Assembly (NCBI GenBank): GCA_026399475.1
Contig: JAPLQY010000012.1
Coordinates: 1 to 64,000 of the forward strand
Length of the DNA: 64,000 nt
Direction of reading: 5' to 3'
From: Rhodocyclales bacterium
GTDB taxonomy: Bacteria > Pseudomonadota > Gammaproteobacteria > Burkholderiales > Rhodocyclaceae
The notes below the pieces were generated by a model. It ran no database searches and was not told where the DNA came from. It saw only the letters and a program-made list of their open reading frames with translations. Made by a program: the position numbers and the translations under genes. This document shows, piece by piece, positions 9,539 to 19,015 of the stretch; position 1 is the first letter of the stretch, and the number at the start of each line of letters is the position of its first letter.

Positions 9539-9793
9539 ATGAGAACCACAGTCACCCTGGATGAAGATCTGCTCGCCGATGTCGAACAGTTGAGTGGCAT
9601 TCGCGACCGCTCCCAGCTGCTGCGCGAAGCCTTGCTGGAAATGCGACATCGTCTCGCTTCCCAGCGGCTGGCATTGCTCGCCGGTACGGAGCCTGATGCT
9701 GTTGCATCGCCACGTCGCCGACCGCCTCATTTCGTGTCGGAGCCGGCGGCGACACCCTATCGGGCCAGGAAGCGCTCGAAGGCAAAACCATGA
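9539..9793 (+). CDS. vapB: VapB-type antitoxin
   Basis: Antitoxin of 84 residues. The N-terminal ribbon-helix-helix (MRTTVTLDEDLLADVEQLSG, then a helix to about 45) binds DNA. The C-terminal part, rich in Arg and Pro, should wrap and block the toxin. It overlaps the PIN-domain gene by ATGA, the typical arrangement of a type II toxin-antitoxin pair. The pair sits inside the acyl-CoA cluster, downstream of a dehydrogenase and ahead of a glutathione transferase, which suggests an insertion. Confidence 0.85.
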   Translation: MRTTVTLDEDLLADVEQLSGIRDRSQLLREALLEMRHRLASQRLALLAGTEPDAVASPRRRPPHFVSEPAATPYRARKRSKAKP

Positions 9794-10152
9794 GAATCCT
9801 TGCCGATACTTCGGTCTGGGTGGATTATCTGCGCCATAGGAATGCTCCCATCCTCGATCCCCTGAATCTGGGCGACGTCGTGATGCACGACTACGTGATC
9901 GGGGAAATCGTGCTGGGTGGAATCAGCCAGACCAAGCTCGCCATGATCGATCAGTTGCGTCGTTGCCACTGCGCCAGCCACGACGAAGTGATGCACCTGA
10001 TCGCCGAGCGTAATCTGGCCGGCCGCGGCCTCGGGTATGTCGACAGCCATCTGCTCGCCGCCGCGCTGATCGACCGCTTGCAATTGTGGACGCTGGACAA
10101 GGCCCTGCAACAGGTGGCGAACGAGTTCGGCTGCGGGCTGGCGGTGCATTGA
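9790..10152 (+). CDS. vapC: VapC PIN-domain ribonuclease toxin
   Basis: PIN-domain endoribonuclease of 120 residues. Acidic active-site residues are visible: Asp6 in LADTSVWVDYL, the Glu of YVIGEIVLG, and Asp residues in GLGYVDSHLLAAA and LDKALQ. VapC toxins cleave tRNA or rRNA when free of VapB. The frame is intact and full length for the family, so the module may be active. The gene shares 4 nt with vapB. Confidence 0.9.
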   Translation: MRILADTSVWVDYLRHRNAPILDPLNLGDVVMHDYVIGEIVLGGISQTKLAMIDQLRRCHCASHDEVMHLIAERNLAGRGLGYVDSHLLAAALIDRLQLWTLDKALQQVANEFGCGLAVH

Positions 10153-10182
10153 GAATGCGATGAGGACACCAAAGGAAAATCC

Positions 10183-10830
10183 ATGGCCGAATACACCCTG
10201 CACTGCTTCGCCCAGTCCGGCAACGCCTACAAGCCGGCGCTGATGCTGGCCCTGTCGGGCGCCGACTGGGAGCCGCGATTCGTCGACTTTTTCCACGGCG
10301 CTACGCGCACGCCGGAATACCGGGCGCTGAACGTCATGGGCGAAGTGCCGCTGCTGCAACATCGCGACCGGACCTGGTCGCAATCAGGCGTGATCCTCGA
10401 TTATCTGGCCGAAGCGCTGGGCCAGTTCGGCCCGCAGGACAACGATGAGCGGCGCGAGATCCTGCGCTGGACCCTGTTCGACAACCACAAGTTCACCAGC
10501 TACACAGCCACTTTGCGCTACTTGCGCAATTTCGTGCCGGGCACCGACCCGGGCGTGATCGCCATGTTCCGCACCCGCGCCGAGGCCGCCTGGAAAGTGC
10601 TCGACGCCCATCTCGCCGGGCGCCAGTGGGTTGTCGGCCGCCGTCCCACCATCGCCGACTTTTCTCTGGCAGGCTATGTCTTCTGGCCCGAGGAAATCGG
10701 CGTGGATTGGAACGACTACCCGAACATCCGAAACTGGTCGGCGCGCATCGCCGCCCTGCCCGGCTGGCAGCACCCCTACCAACTGATGCCCGGCCATCCG
10801 CTTGCGGGCTGGGGAACGAAACAACCATGA
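10183..10830 (+). CDS. Glutathione S-transferase family protein
   Basis: Soluble GST fold of 215 residues: thioredoxin-like N-terminal domain with a VMGEVPLLQH cis-Pro segment and SQSGVILDYL glutathione site at about 45-75, then an all-helical C-terminal domain with the N-capping motif TIADFSLAGY. It probably conjugates or isomerises a substrate using glutathione. The next gene is a DsbA-fold isomerase of a kind that also uses glutathione, which suggests a shared substrate. The start follows AAAGGAAAATCC. Its exact class is unclear. Confidence 0.85.
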   Translation: MAEYTLHCFAQSGNAYKPALMLALSGADWEPRFVDFFHGATRTPEYRALNVMGEVPLLQHRDRTWSQSGVILDYLAEALGQFGPQDNDERREILRWTLFDNHKFTSYTATLRYLRNFVPGTDPGVIAMFRTRAEAAWKVLDAHLAGRQWVVGRRPTIADFSLAGYVFWPEEIGVDWNDYPNIRNWSARIAALPGWQHPYQLMPGHPLAGWGTKQP

Positions 10831-10855
10831 GCCCCCACGCTCGCATTTGCTCGCT

Positions 10856-10870
10856 GCCCCCCGAGGGGGC
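10856..10870. repeat. GC-rich hairpin of betaproteobacterial intergenic type
   Basis: GCCCCC-CGA-GGGGGC forms a strong stem, followed closely by CCTCCCTCGGGGCGG, which can pair as well. The phrase TTGCTCGCTGCCCCCCGAGG resembles a dispersed intergenic element common in betaproteobacteria. It fills the space between the GST stop and the isomerase RBS and may terminate or attenuate transcription. Confidence 0.5.
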
Positions 10871-10909
10871 GCATGCCTCCCTCGGGGCGGCCCTTCAGGA
10901 GGCATGATC

Positions 10910-11512
10910 ATGAAAGAGCCCATCGAATTCTGGTTCGATTTTTCATCGCCCTATTCCTACCTCGCCAGTGAGCGCATCGACGATCTCGCGGCGAAGCACG
11001 GACGCAAGGTCAAGTGGCGGCCGATCATGCTCGGCGCGGCATTCAAGGCTTCGGGCCTGCCGCTGCTGATTACCGTGCCGCTAAAGGGCGACTACAGCAA
11101 GCGCGATTTCGACCGCTCGGCGCGCTTCCTCGGCATACCCTACAAGTTCCCGCCCAAGTTCCCGCTCGCCACGCTGGCTGCGGCGCGCGGCTACTACTGG
11201 CTGCATGGCCAGGACTGCGCCAAGGCGCGAGACTTCGCTCATGCCGTGTTTCGCGCCTACTGGGTCGATGGCCGCGACATTGGCGAGCTGCCCGTGGTGC
11301 TGGAAATCGTCGGCCAACTTGGCATCGACCGCGACGCCTTCGCCGCGGCCATCGCCACGCCCGAGATCAAGGATCGGCTCAAACAGGAAACCGACGCCGC
11401 GATCGCCAAGGGCATGTTCGGCGCGCCCTACTTCATGGTGGATGGCGAGCCCTTCTGGGGCGCCGACCGTCTGCCGCAAATCGACAAGTGGCTCGCCACG
11501 GGAGGCTTCTAG
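10910..11512 (+). CDS. 2-hydroxychromene-2-carboxylate isomerase-like DsbA-fold protein
   Basis: DsbA-like thioredoxin fold of 200 residues, the HCCA isomerase/kappa-GST group. Motifs are [14 protein letters not shown] at the N-terminus (Ser in place of the CxxC cysteine), a helical insert, and [21 protein letters not shown] at the C-terminus. The start at 10910 is preferred over the ATG at 10904 because AGGAGG (10897-10902) is then 7 nt away. Related enzymes perform glutathione-dependent isomerisations in aromatic catabolism; the true substrate here is unknown. The stop overlaps the GTG of liuB. Confidence 0.85.
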   Translation: MKEPIEFWFDFSSPYSYLASERIDDLAAKHGRKVKWRPIMLGAAFKASGLPLLITVPLKGDYSKRDFDRSARFLGIPYKFPPKFPLATLAAARGYYWLHGQDCAKARDFAHAVFRAYWVDGRDIGELPVVLEIVGQLGIDRDAFAAAIATPEIKDRLKQETDAAIAKGMFGAPYFMVDGEPFWGADRLPQIDKWLATGGF

Positions 11513-12997
11513 TGTCCGTCATCAAATCGAAACTCAACATCCGCAGCGATGAATTCAAGGCCAACGCCGCGGCGATGAGCGAGCTGGTCGCCGACCTGCG
11601 CCAGAAGACCATCGCCGTCTCGGGCGGCGGCTCGCCGGAGACTGCGGCCAAGCACAAGGCGCGCGGCAAGTTGCTGCCGCGGGAACGCATCAATGCCCTG
11701 CTCGATCCGGGCGCGGCCTTTCTCGAATTCTCGGCGCTGGCCGCGATGGGCATGTACAGCGGCGATGTCGCCTCGGCCGGCGTGGTCACCGGCATCGGCC
11801 GGGTGCAGGGCGTCGAGTGCATGATCGTCGCCAACGACGCCACGGTGAAGGGCGGCTCCTACTTTCCGCTGACCGTGAAAAAGCATCTGCGCGCCCAGGA
11901 GATCGCGCTGCAGAATCGCCTGCCCTGCATCTACCTGGTCGACTCGGGCGGCGCCAACCTGCCGACGCAGGACGAGGTCTTTCCCGACCGCGACCACTTC
12001 GGCCGCATCTTCTACAACCAGGCCAACATGTCGGCGCTGGGCATTCCGCAGATCGGCATCGTCATGGGTTCCTGCACCGCCGGCGGCGCCTACATGCCGG
12101 CCATGTCCGATGAATCCGTCATCGTCAGGAACCAGGGCACCATCTTTCTCGGCGGCCCGCCGCTGGTCAAGGCGGCTACCGGCGAGGTGGTGAGTGCCGA
12201 GGACCTCGGCGGCGGCGACGTGCATACGCGGATTTCCGGCGTCTGCGACCACCTGGCCGAGAACGACCACCACGCGCTGTCGATCGCGCGGCGCATCGTC
12301 GGCAACCTGAACTGGCAGAAGCCCGTGTCGCTCGACATCGCCACGCCCGAGGAACCGCTGTACGACCCGAGTGAGCTGGCCGGCGTGATTCCCTTCGACA
12401 CCAAGAAGCCCTACGACGTGCGCGAAGTCATCGCGCGCCTGGTCGACGGTTCGCGCTTCGACGAATTCAAGTCGCGCTACGGCACCACGCTGGTCACCGG
12501 CTTCGCCCGGCTCCACGGTTATCCGCTGGGCATCGTCGCCAACAACGGCATCCTGTTCGGCGAATCGGCGCACGAAAATGGTCACCGCCGTGGCGACCAC
12601 GCAGGTGCCGAAATTCACCATGATCATCGGCGGCAGCTTCGGCGCCGGCAATTACGGCATGTGCGGCCGCGCCTACAGCCCGCGCATGCTGTGGATGTGG
12701 CCCAACGCGCGCATCAGCGTGATGGGCGGCGAGCAGGCGGCGTCCGTGCTGTCCACCATCAAGCGCGATGGCATGGAGGCTACCGGCAAGGAGTGGAGCA
12801 AGGAGGACGAAGAAGGTTTCAAGGCGCCGATCCGCGAGCAATACGAAACACAGGGTCATCCCTACTACGCCACGGCGCGCATCTGGGACGACGGCGTGCT
12901 CGACCCGGCGCAGACGCGGCGCACTCTCGGTCTGGGAATATCGGCCTCGCTCAATGCTCCCATCCTGCCGACCAAGTTCGGCGTCTTCCGCATGTAA
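11512..12997 (+). pseudogene. liuB: Methylcrotonyl-CoA carboxylase beta subunit, broken by deletion and frameshift
   Basis: Carboxyltransferase subunit that moves CO2 from biotin to 3-methylcrotonyl-CoA. The GTG start at 11512 follows GGGAGG at 11500-11505. About 354 residues match the family up to [14 protein letters not shown] (about 12573). The next sequence, [19 protein letters not shown], is in the +1 frame from 12578 and runs to the normal C-terminus FGVFRM at 12997. By comparison with remembered LiuB proteins, 42-43 codons between GESA and MVTAVA are missing, with 7 nt left, so about 122 nt are gone, which also accounts for the frame change. The lost segment normally holds the conserved NITGF and YEAGGIAK motifs. 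Without correction the frame continues to 13029 with a meaningless tail. It is either a true lesion or an assembly collapse. Confidence 0.85.
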
Positions 12998-13006
12998 GGC
13001 TGAATT

Positions 13007-13798
13007 ATGTACACCAACATCATTACTGAAATCGACCTCGGTGTCGGCATCATTACCCTCAACCGACCCGAGCGGCACAATGCCTTCGATGCGGCGCTGA
13101 TCGGCGAACTGTCGGCGGCCATCGACCTGATGGCCGCCGAGCCGGCGGTTCGCGTGCTGGTGATTTCGAGCACCGGCAAGAGCTTCTGCGCCGGTGCCGA
13201 CCTCAACTGGATGAAGAGCGCGGCCGGCTACAGCAGCGAAGAGAACCTGCGCGATGCGCGCGGCCTGGCCGAGATGTTGCGGCGCCTGGCGCAATGCCCG
13301 AAACCGACCATCGCCCGCGTCCAGGGCCCGGCCTATGGTGGCGGCGTAGGTCTGGTGGCCTGTTGCGACGTGGCCATCGCCACTTTCGACGCCCAGTTTT
13401 CGCTGACCGAGGTCAGGCTTGGGCTGATTCCCGCCGTGATCAGCCCGCATGTCATCGCCGCCATCGGCGAACGCTACGCTCGGCGCTACATGCTGACGGC
13501 AGAGCGCTTCTCGGCCGCCGAGGCCTACCGCATCGGACTCATCCACGAGTTGGTGACGGATGATGCCGCGCTCGACGAGGCAGTCGGTGAAATCGTGGAC
13601 GCCTTGCTCAAGAACGGTCCGGGCGCACTGGCCGAGTGCAAGGAATTGATCGCCGCCGTGGCCTGGAAGCCGCTGTCGCCGGATGTGATCGAGGACACCG
13701 CGCAGCGGATCACGCGCCTGCGCGCCAGTGCCGAGGGGCGCGAGGGCATGACGGCGTTCCTCGAGAAGCGCAAACCAAGATGGATCGCCCAGGGTTAA
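13007..13798 (+). CDS. liuC: Methylglutaconyl-CoA hydratase (enoyl-CoA hydratase family)
   Basis: Crotonase-fold enzyme of 263 residues, expected to hydrate 3-methylglutaconyl-CoA to HMG-Co[12 protein letters not shown] forms the first oxyanion strand, [15 protein letters not shown] the second, and [19 protein letters not shown] carries the catalytic Glu. The GVGLVACCD phrase and SPHV are characteristic of LiuC rather than general hydratases. It follows the broken liuB by 9 nt and would accept the product of the carboxylase. Confidence 0.9.
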   Translation: MYTNIITEIDLGVGIITLNRPERHNAFDAALIGELSAAIDLMAAEPAVRVLVISSTGKSFCAGADLNWMKSAAGYSSEENLRDARGLAEMLRRLAQCPKPTIARVQGPAYGGGVGLVACCDVAIATFDAQFSLTEVRLGLIPAVISPHVIAAIGERYARRYMLTAERFSAAEAYRIGLIHELVTDDAALDEAVGEIVDALLKNGPGALAECKELIAAVAWKPLSPDVIEDTAQRITRLRASAEGREGMTAFLEKRKPRWIAQG

Positions 13799-13841
13799 GC
13801 TCTGGCCTATTCATTCCGAGCAAGTCATTGGGAGGGCGACC

Positions 13842-14225
13842 ATGGGAATCATCCGCACCACTTTGCAGTTACGCAATCCAATCATGGGCAATACCTTGTC
13901 ACCCATCGAGGTGAATGCGCTGGTGGATACCGGGGCGGTACACCTCTGCATCCCCGAGCATCTGGCGATTCAGTTGGAACTGGTGGAACTGGAGCGGCGC
14001 GAAGTCACGCTCGCCAACGGCCACCGAGTGACAGTTCCCTATGTCGGTCCCGTCGAAGTCAGGTTCAAGAATCGTCGCTGCTTCACCGGGGCAATGGTGC
14101 TGGGCGACGAACCGCTGCTCGGCGCAATTCCGATGGAGGACATGGACCTGGTGATTGTTCCGAGCCGCCAGACGGTAGATGTCAATCCGCTGAGTCCGAA
14201 TATTCCGATGTCGATGGCGAAATAG
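13842..14225 (+). CDS. Retroviral-type aspartic protease-like protein (clan AA)
   Basis: Small protein of 127 residues with the retropepsin-type active-site loop ALVDTGAVHLCIP (Asp in DTGA at about 29) and beta strands rich in Val around 55-80. Bacterial single-domain members of this family are usually annotated as clan AA aspartic proteases and should act as dimers. It has a good RBS (GGAGGG). Cellular targets are unknown. It and the next gene separate liuC from liuD, so it looks like cargo inserted into the leucine operon. Confidence 0.75.
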   Translation: MGIIRTTLQLRNPIMGNTLSPIEVNALVDTGAVHLCIPEHLAIQLELVELERREVTLANGHRVTVPYVGPVEVRFKNRRCFTGAMVLGDEPLLGAIPMEDMDLVIVPSRQTVDVNPLSPNIPMSMAK

Positions 14226-14278
14226 TCGCGAATATCTATCGATTGCAGAAATTGCCTACTTTTTCCTAAGAACACAAA

Positions 14279-15976
14279 ATGGCCAAGACGCTCGAAGCAC
14301 ACGACAAGCTGATCCGAGAGATATTTGAGGGGAGTTACAAGTTCGAGATTCCTGACTACCAGCGACCCTATGCGTGGACAACAGAGCAGGCCGAGGAACT
14401 TTTCAACGACCTCATCGCCGCGATGCAAGATGCCCGCAGAGCCGGGGCGACAAGCCAGTACTTCTTGGGAAGCATCGTCCTCATCAAGAATGACCGAGAG
14501 CCCAAGTCATTTGTTGTTGATGGACAACAGCGCCTAACCACTCTCACGATGCTGTTCTCGGCGCTTCGCGTCGTGATGACGGATGCCGCGGACGACATCA
14601 CCGACTTCCTCTATAAGAAGGGCAAGGCAAGTCTGGGCGAGACCAACGAGTACAGACTGATCGCGCGAGAGGAGGATGCAGTATTCTTTCGTGACTTCAT
14701 CCAAGAACCAGGGGGCATCGTGCGCCTCGTGGTCAGCACAGATAAGCTTGAAGACAGTCGGCTACGCTATCGAGAGAACGCAAGCTTACTGTTGGAGAAG
14801 GCCAAAGCACTGTCGAGCACCGATCGTGACTCGCTATGGAAATTTCTTGCTAACGATTGCTCGCTGGTCGTGATCTCGACGCCGGACCTCGAGGCGGCAT
14901 ACCGCATCTTTTCGGTGTTGAATAACCGGGGACTCGACCTTGCTCCAATCGACATCATCAAGGCTGCGGTACTCGGCTCGATACGACGGATCGCGGGTGA
15001 GGAAAAGAGCCGCGCTTATGCCAAGGAATGGAGTGGTATCGAAAGCTCCCTCGGAAGAGAATCCTTCGGCGATCTCTTTGTTCATATCCGGGCTATCTAT
15101 GCGAAGCAGAAGCAGCGGGCTACTTTGGTCAAGGAGTTCGAAGAACACGTTGCCGAGTACAAGACTCCGATTGAACTGATCGACAGGGTCATAAAACCCT
15201 ACGCCAAAGTCTGGGACTATGTTCGGGATGCGGACTTTGAGGCCACTGAACTGGCCGAGACGGTCAATGACCATCTTTCATGGCTGAATCGCGTTGACTT
15301 CAAGGACTGGGTACCGCCGGCCCTGGTGTATTTCAATCGATTCCGCGAGAAACCTGCGTTGTTAGTTTCGTTCTTCAAGGCGCTTGAACGGCTAACCTTT
15401 TTCCTACTCGTGACCAAGGTCGGTATTAATGATCGCATAGAGACCTACGCCGACCTTATCAAGGAGATCGAGCCAGATGCTTTCGATGGAGACTTGGCCG
15501 CGCTAAAGACTCTCGATCTCTCTGACAAGAAAAAGAACGAATTTCTCGCGGCGCTCGATGGCGACATCTATCGCCGGCTGCCCAAGGCACGGATGGCGCT
15601 GGTTCTGAAGCTTGAGGCTCTGGTAAGTGATGGAAGTAAGAAGCAGGTATTCGATCAGCTTTCGCTTGAACACGTGCTCCCTCAAAACCCTCCAATCGGT
15701 TCCGATTGGATCAAGTGGTTCCCAGATGATGATGTGCGCGAGAACTGGACCCATCGGCTTGCCAACCTCGTGCCGCTCCACATACGCAAGAATCCAGCCG
15801 CAAGCAACCTTGACTTCACCACGAAGAAGAATGTCTATTTCGTTGGGAAAGGGACTGCCTCGCCTTTTATTTTGACTAACGAGACTCGCGATCAAGGCGA
15901 GTGGACCATTGCCGTTCTTGAGGCGCGTCAGCGTCGGCTATTGGCTACGCTTGGCAGGTATTGGGACTTGGATTAG
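14279..15976 (+). CDS. DUF262/DUF1524 protein, GmrSD-like restriction factor
   Basis: Protein of 565 residues. The N-terminal DUF262 domain carries YQRPYAW at about 27-33 and DGQQRLTTL at 81-89, the nucleotide-binding/hydrolysis signature of GmrS and relatives. The C-terminal DUF1524 region has LEHVLPQNP at about 462-470, then NWTHRLANLVPL and a final KNPAASNLDF segment, an HNH-like nuclease pattern (GmrD part). Single-chain GmrSD enzymes are type IV restriction systems acting on modified phage DNA. Base composition is visibly less GC-rich than its neighbours, which supports horizontal acquisition. There is no partner methylase nearby. It stands alone between liuC and liuD. Confidence 0.85.
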   Translation: MAKTLEAHDKLIREIFEGSYKFEIPDYQRPYAWTTEQAEELFNDLIAAMQDARRAGATSQYFLGSIVLIKNDREPKSFVVDGQQRLTTLTMLFSALRVVMTDAADDITDFLYKKGKASLGETNEYRLIAREEDAVFFRDFIQEPGGIVRLVVSTDKLEDSRLRYRENASLLLEKAKALSSTDRDSLWKFLANDCSLVVISTPDLEAAYRIFSVLNNRGLDLAPIDIIKAAVLGSIRRIAGEEKSRAYAKEWSGIESSLGRESFGDLFVHIRAIYAKQKQRATLVKEFEEHVAEYKTPIELIDRVIKPYAKVWDYVRDADFEATELAETVNDHLSWLNRVDFKDWVPPALVYFNRFREKPALLVSFFKALERLTFFLLVTKVGINDRIETYADLIKEIEPDAFDGDLAALKTLDLSDKKKNEFLAALDGDIYRRLPKARMALVLKLEALVSDGSKKQVFDQLSLEHVLPQNPPIGSDWIKWFPDDDVRENWTHRLANLVPLHIRKNPAASNLDFTTKKNVYFVGKGTASPFILTNETRDQGEWTIAVLEARQRRLLATLGRYWDLD

Positions 15977-16075
15977 TTTGAAGGTAAGTGCAATAGGGCG
16001 CCCCACCGGGTTTCCCGCCGTCCCGCCAGCGCCGACCTTTCTCCAGCAACAACACAAACCGATAGAACCCAAGCT

Positions 16076-18082
16076 ATGTTTAAAAAGATATTGATTGCCA
16101 ACCGTGGAGAAATCGCTTGCCGGGTGATCAAGACCGCGCGGCGCATGGGTATCCGCACCGTTGCCGTGTATTCCGAGGCCGATGCCGGCGCGCGTCACGT
16201 GCGCCTGGCGGACGAAGCCGTGTGCATCGGTGCGCCGCCGCCCAAGGAATCCTACCTGGTGGTGGACAAGATCATCAATGCGGCGCTGTCCACCGGCGCC
16301 CAGGCGATTCATCCCGGCTACGGCTTCCTGTCCGAGAACGAGGAATTCGCCGACGCCTGTGCCAGAAACGGGATTGTTTTCGTCGGCCCGCCGGTGACGG
16401 CGATCCGTGCCATGGGCTCCAAGTCGGAAGCCAAGAAACTCATGGAAAAAGCCGGCGTGCCGCTAACTCCGGGGTATCACGGCGATAAGCAGGAACCCGA
16501 TTTTCTCCGGCAGCAGGCGGACGGCATCGGCTATCCGGTGCTGATCAAGGCGGCGGCAGGTGGCGGCGGCAAGGGTATGCGAGCCGTGAACAAGAGCGAG
16601 GAATTTCTCGACGCGCTGGCCTCCTGCAAGCGCGAGGCGGCGTCCTCCTTCGGCGACCAGCATGTGCTGATCGAGAAGTACCTGCAGCGCCCGCGCCACA
16701 TCGAGATTCAGGTGTTCGGCGACAGCCACGGCAATTGCGTCTATCTGTTCGAGCGCGACTGCTCGGTGCAGCGTCGCCATCAGAAAGTGCTGGAGGAAGC
16801 TCCGGCGCCCAACCTGCCACCTGCGCGCCGCGCCGCCATGGGCAAGGCCGCGGTCGATGCGGCGCAGGCGGTGGGTTACGTCGGTGCCGGCACGGTCGAA
16901 TTCATCGTCAATCAAGACGGCACCTTCTACTTCATGGAAATGAACACGCGATTGCAGGTTGAGCACCCGGTGACCGAAATGATCACCGGGCTCGACCTGG
17001 TCGAGTGGCAACTGAAAGTGGCCGCCGGCGAGACGCTGCCGCTGCGCCAGGAACAGTTGCTGATCCGCGGTCATGCGCTGGAAGCACGTATTTATGCCGA
17101 AGATCCGGACAAGGGCTTCCTGCCTTCGATCGGCCGCCTGATCCACTTGGCACCCCCGGCGGAGACCCTTCATGTGCGGGTCGATACCGGCGTCGAGCAG
17201 GACGACGAGATCTCGCCGCATTACGACCCGATGATCGCCAAGCTGATCGTCTGGGACGAAACTCGCGAACGCGCCCTGGCGCGCATGCTGCAGGCGCTGG
17301 CCGACTATCGTGTGGTGGGAGTGTCGAACAACATCGGCTTCCTGTCGCGGTTGGTGGCCTGCCCGGCGTTTGCCCAGGCCGATCTCGACACCGGGTTGAT
17401 CGAACGCGAGCGCGCCTTCCTCTTCCCCGAAAGTGCCGAGCCGCCGGCCGAAGCCTGGCTGGTTGCCGCGCTGGCGGAACTGATTCGTGACCAGCAATAT
17501 GCCGCTGCAGAAGCCACCGAGAGCCGCGATCCGTTTTCCCCCTGGCATGCGCGCGACGGCTGGCGCCTGAACGGAAATGCCCGGCGCGAAATCAAGCTGC
17601 GTTCCGGGGAAATCGAAAAGGTCGTCAATGCAGGCTATGCCGCAGACAGTTTCACGCTCGAATTCGAAGGACAAACCACCACAGCCGCCGGGCGCTTCGC
17701 CGGCAGCGAGTTGCGCGTTGATCTCGGCGGGCGCCGCATCAATGTCACGGTGGTGTCCGCCAACGAAAAGCGCCATGTCTTCATCGACGGTGTGTGCTTC
17801 ATTTTCGCCGCCATCGATCCGCTGTTCCACGCCGGTAGCGGCGGCGGGGCCGAGGGTGGGCTGACGGCGCCGATGCCGGGCAAGGTCATTGCGCTGATCG
17901 CCCAGGCGGGCGCCAGAGTCGAGAAGGGCGCACCCTTGCTGATCCTCGAAGCCATGAAAATGGAACATACGATTGCCGCGCCGGCTGCAGGTTTGGTAAA
18001 GGCTTTCCGGTTCAGTGTCGGTGAGCAGGTCAGCGATGGCGCCGAACTAGTAGAATTCGAAGCTGAAAATAAAAAGTCGTGA
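16076..18082 (+). CDS. liuD: Methylcrotonyl-CoA carboxylase alpha subunit (biotin carboxylase/BCCP)
   Basis: ATP-dependent carboxylation of biotin, the first half-reaction of 3-methylcrotonyl-CoA carboxylase; 668 residues. Biotin carboxylase domain at about 1-450 with the ATP-grasp loop AAAGGGGKGMR, the ERDCSVQRRHQK segment and MNTRLQVEHPVTE. A linking BT-type domain follows, then a biotinyl domain with EAMKMEH, biotin on about Lys628. It is complete, in contrast to its partner liuB. It is separated from liuC by the protease/GmrSD insert and lies 6 nt upstream of liuE. Leucine pathway specificity is inferred from the neighbours. Confidence 0.93.
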   Translation: MFKKILIANRGEIACRVIKTARRMGIRTVAVYSEADAGARHVRLADEAVCIGAPPPKESYLVVDKIINAALSTGAQAIHPGYGFLSENEEFADACARNGIVFVGPPVTAIRAMGSKSEAKKLMEKAGVPLTPGYHGDKQEPDFLRQQADGIGYPVLIKAAAGGGGKGMRAVNKSEEFLDALASCKREAASSFGDQHVLIEKYLQRPRHIEIQVFGDSHGNCVYLFERDCSVQRRHQKVLEEAPAPNLPPARRAAMGKAAVDAAQAVGYVGAGTVEFIVNQDGTFYFMEMNTRLQVEHPVTEMITGLDLVEWQLKVAAGETLPLRQEQLLIRGHALEARIYAEDPDKGFLPSIGRLIHLAPPAETLHVRVDTGVEQDDEISPHYDPMIAKLIVWDETRERALARMLQALADYRVVGVSNNIGFLSRLVACPAFAQADLDTGLIERERAFLFPESAEPPAEAWLVAALAELIRDQQYAAAEATESRDPFSPWHARDGWRLNGNARREIKLRSGEIEKVVNAGYAADSFTLEFEGQTTTAAGRFAGSELRVDLGGRRINVTVVSANEKRHVFIDGVCFIFAAIDPLFHAGSGGGAEGGLTAPMPGKVIALIAQAGARVEKGAPLLILEAMKMEHTIAAPAAGLVKAFRFSVGEQVSDGAELVEFEAENKKS

Positions 18083-18088
18083 ATTCGT

Positions 18089-19015
18089 ATGACCCTTCCC
18101 AGCAAAGTACGCATCGTCGAAGTCGGCCCTCGTGACGGGCTGCAAAACGAGAAAGCGCCGGTTTCGACCAAGATAAAAGTCGAACTGATCCGGCGCCTCG
18201 GCGCGGCCGGCTTGAAGACCATCGAGGCGACCGCTTTCGTTTCGCCCAAGTGGGTGCCGCAGATGGCGGATAACGCCGAAGTATTTGCCGCCATCGAGAA
18301 GCTGCCCGACGTCACCTATCCGGTGCTGACACCCAACATGAAGGGCTTCGAGGCGGCGCTGGCTGCCGGGGCGAAGGAAGTTGCCGTGTTCGGTGCCGCC
18401 TCCGAATCCTTCTCGCGGAAGAACATCAACTGTTCGATCGCCGAATCGCTGGAGCGCTTCCGGCCTATCGTCGAGGCGGCCAAGGAAGCCGACATCAAGG
18501 TACGCGGCTACGTGTCCTGCGTGCTGGGCTGCCCCTACGAGGGCGAAGTGGCGCCGCTCGCGGTTGCAAGCGTGGCGCACGCGCTGCTCGAAATGGGCTG
18601 CTATGAAATCAGCCTCGGCGACACCATCGGCGCCGGCACCCCGGAAAAAACCCGCGCCATGATCAAGGCCGTGGCGCGCCAGGTTCCGCTGAAGAAAATT
18701 GCCGGCCATTATCACGATACCTATGGCATGGCCGCGGCCAACATCTACGCGTCACTGCAAATGGGCATCGGCATATTCGACAGTTCGGTTGCCGGTCTCG
18801 GTGGCTGCCCCTATGCCGCGGGTGCATCGGGCAATGTTGCGACCGAGGACGTGGTCTGGCTGCTGACCGGACTCGGTATCGACACCGGGATCGACCTCGA
18901 TGCCCTGGTGGATACGGGTGTCTGGATTTCGAAGCAGCTCAAGCGCCAGCCGGCTTCACGCGTGGCGCATGCCGTCCTCGCCCGGCGCGCCATGCTGGCT
19001 GCTCACTCCCAGTGA
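18089..19015 (+). CDS. liuE: Hydroxymethylglutaryl-CoA lyase
   Basis: Cleaves 3-hydroxy-3-methylglutaryl-CoA to acetoacetate and acetyl-CoA, the last step of the leucine pathway; 308 residues. TIM-barrel DRE-metallolyase with [12 protein letters not shown] at the N-terminus (metal-binding Asp and catalytic Arg), [13 protein letters not shown] metal-binding histidines, and [19 protein letters not shown] holding the catalytic Cys. It follows liuD by 6 nt and overlaps a DUF1289 gene by GTGA. Confidence 0.95.
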   Translation: MTLPSKVRIVEVGPRDGLQNEKAPVSTKIKVELIRRLGAAGLKTIEATAFVSPKWVPQMADNAEVFAAIEKLPDVTYPVLTPNMKGFEAALAAGAKEVAVFGAASESFSRKNINCSIAESLERFRPIVEAAKEADIKVRGYVSCVLGCPYEGEVAPLAVASVAHALLEMGCYEISLGDTIGAGTPEKTRAMIKAVARQVPLKKIAGHYHDTYGMAAANIYASLQMGIGIFDSSVAGLGGCPYAAGASGNVATEDVVWLLTGLGIDTGIDLDALVDTGVWISKQLKRQPASRVAHAVLARRAMLAAHSQ

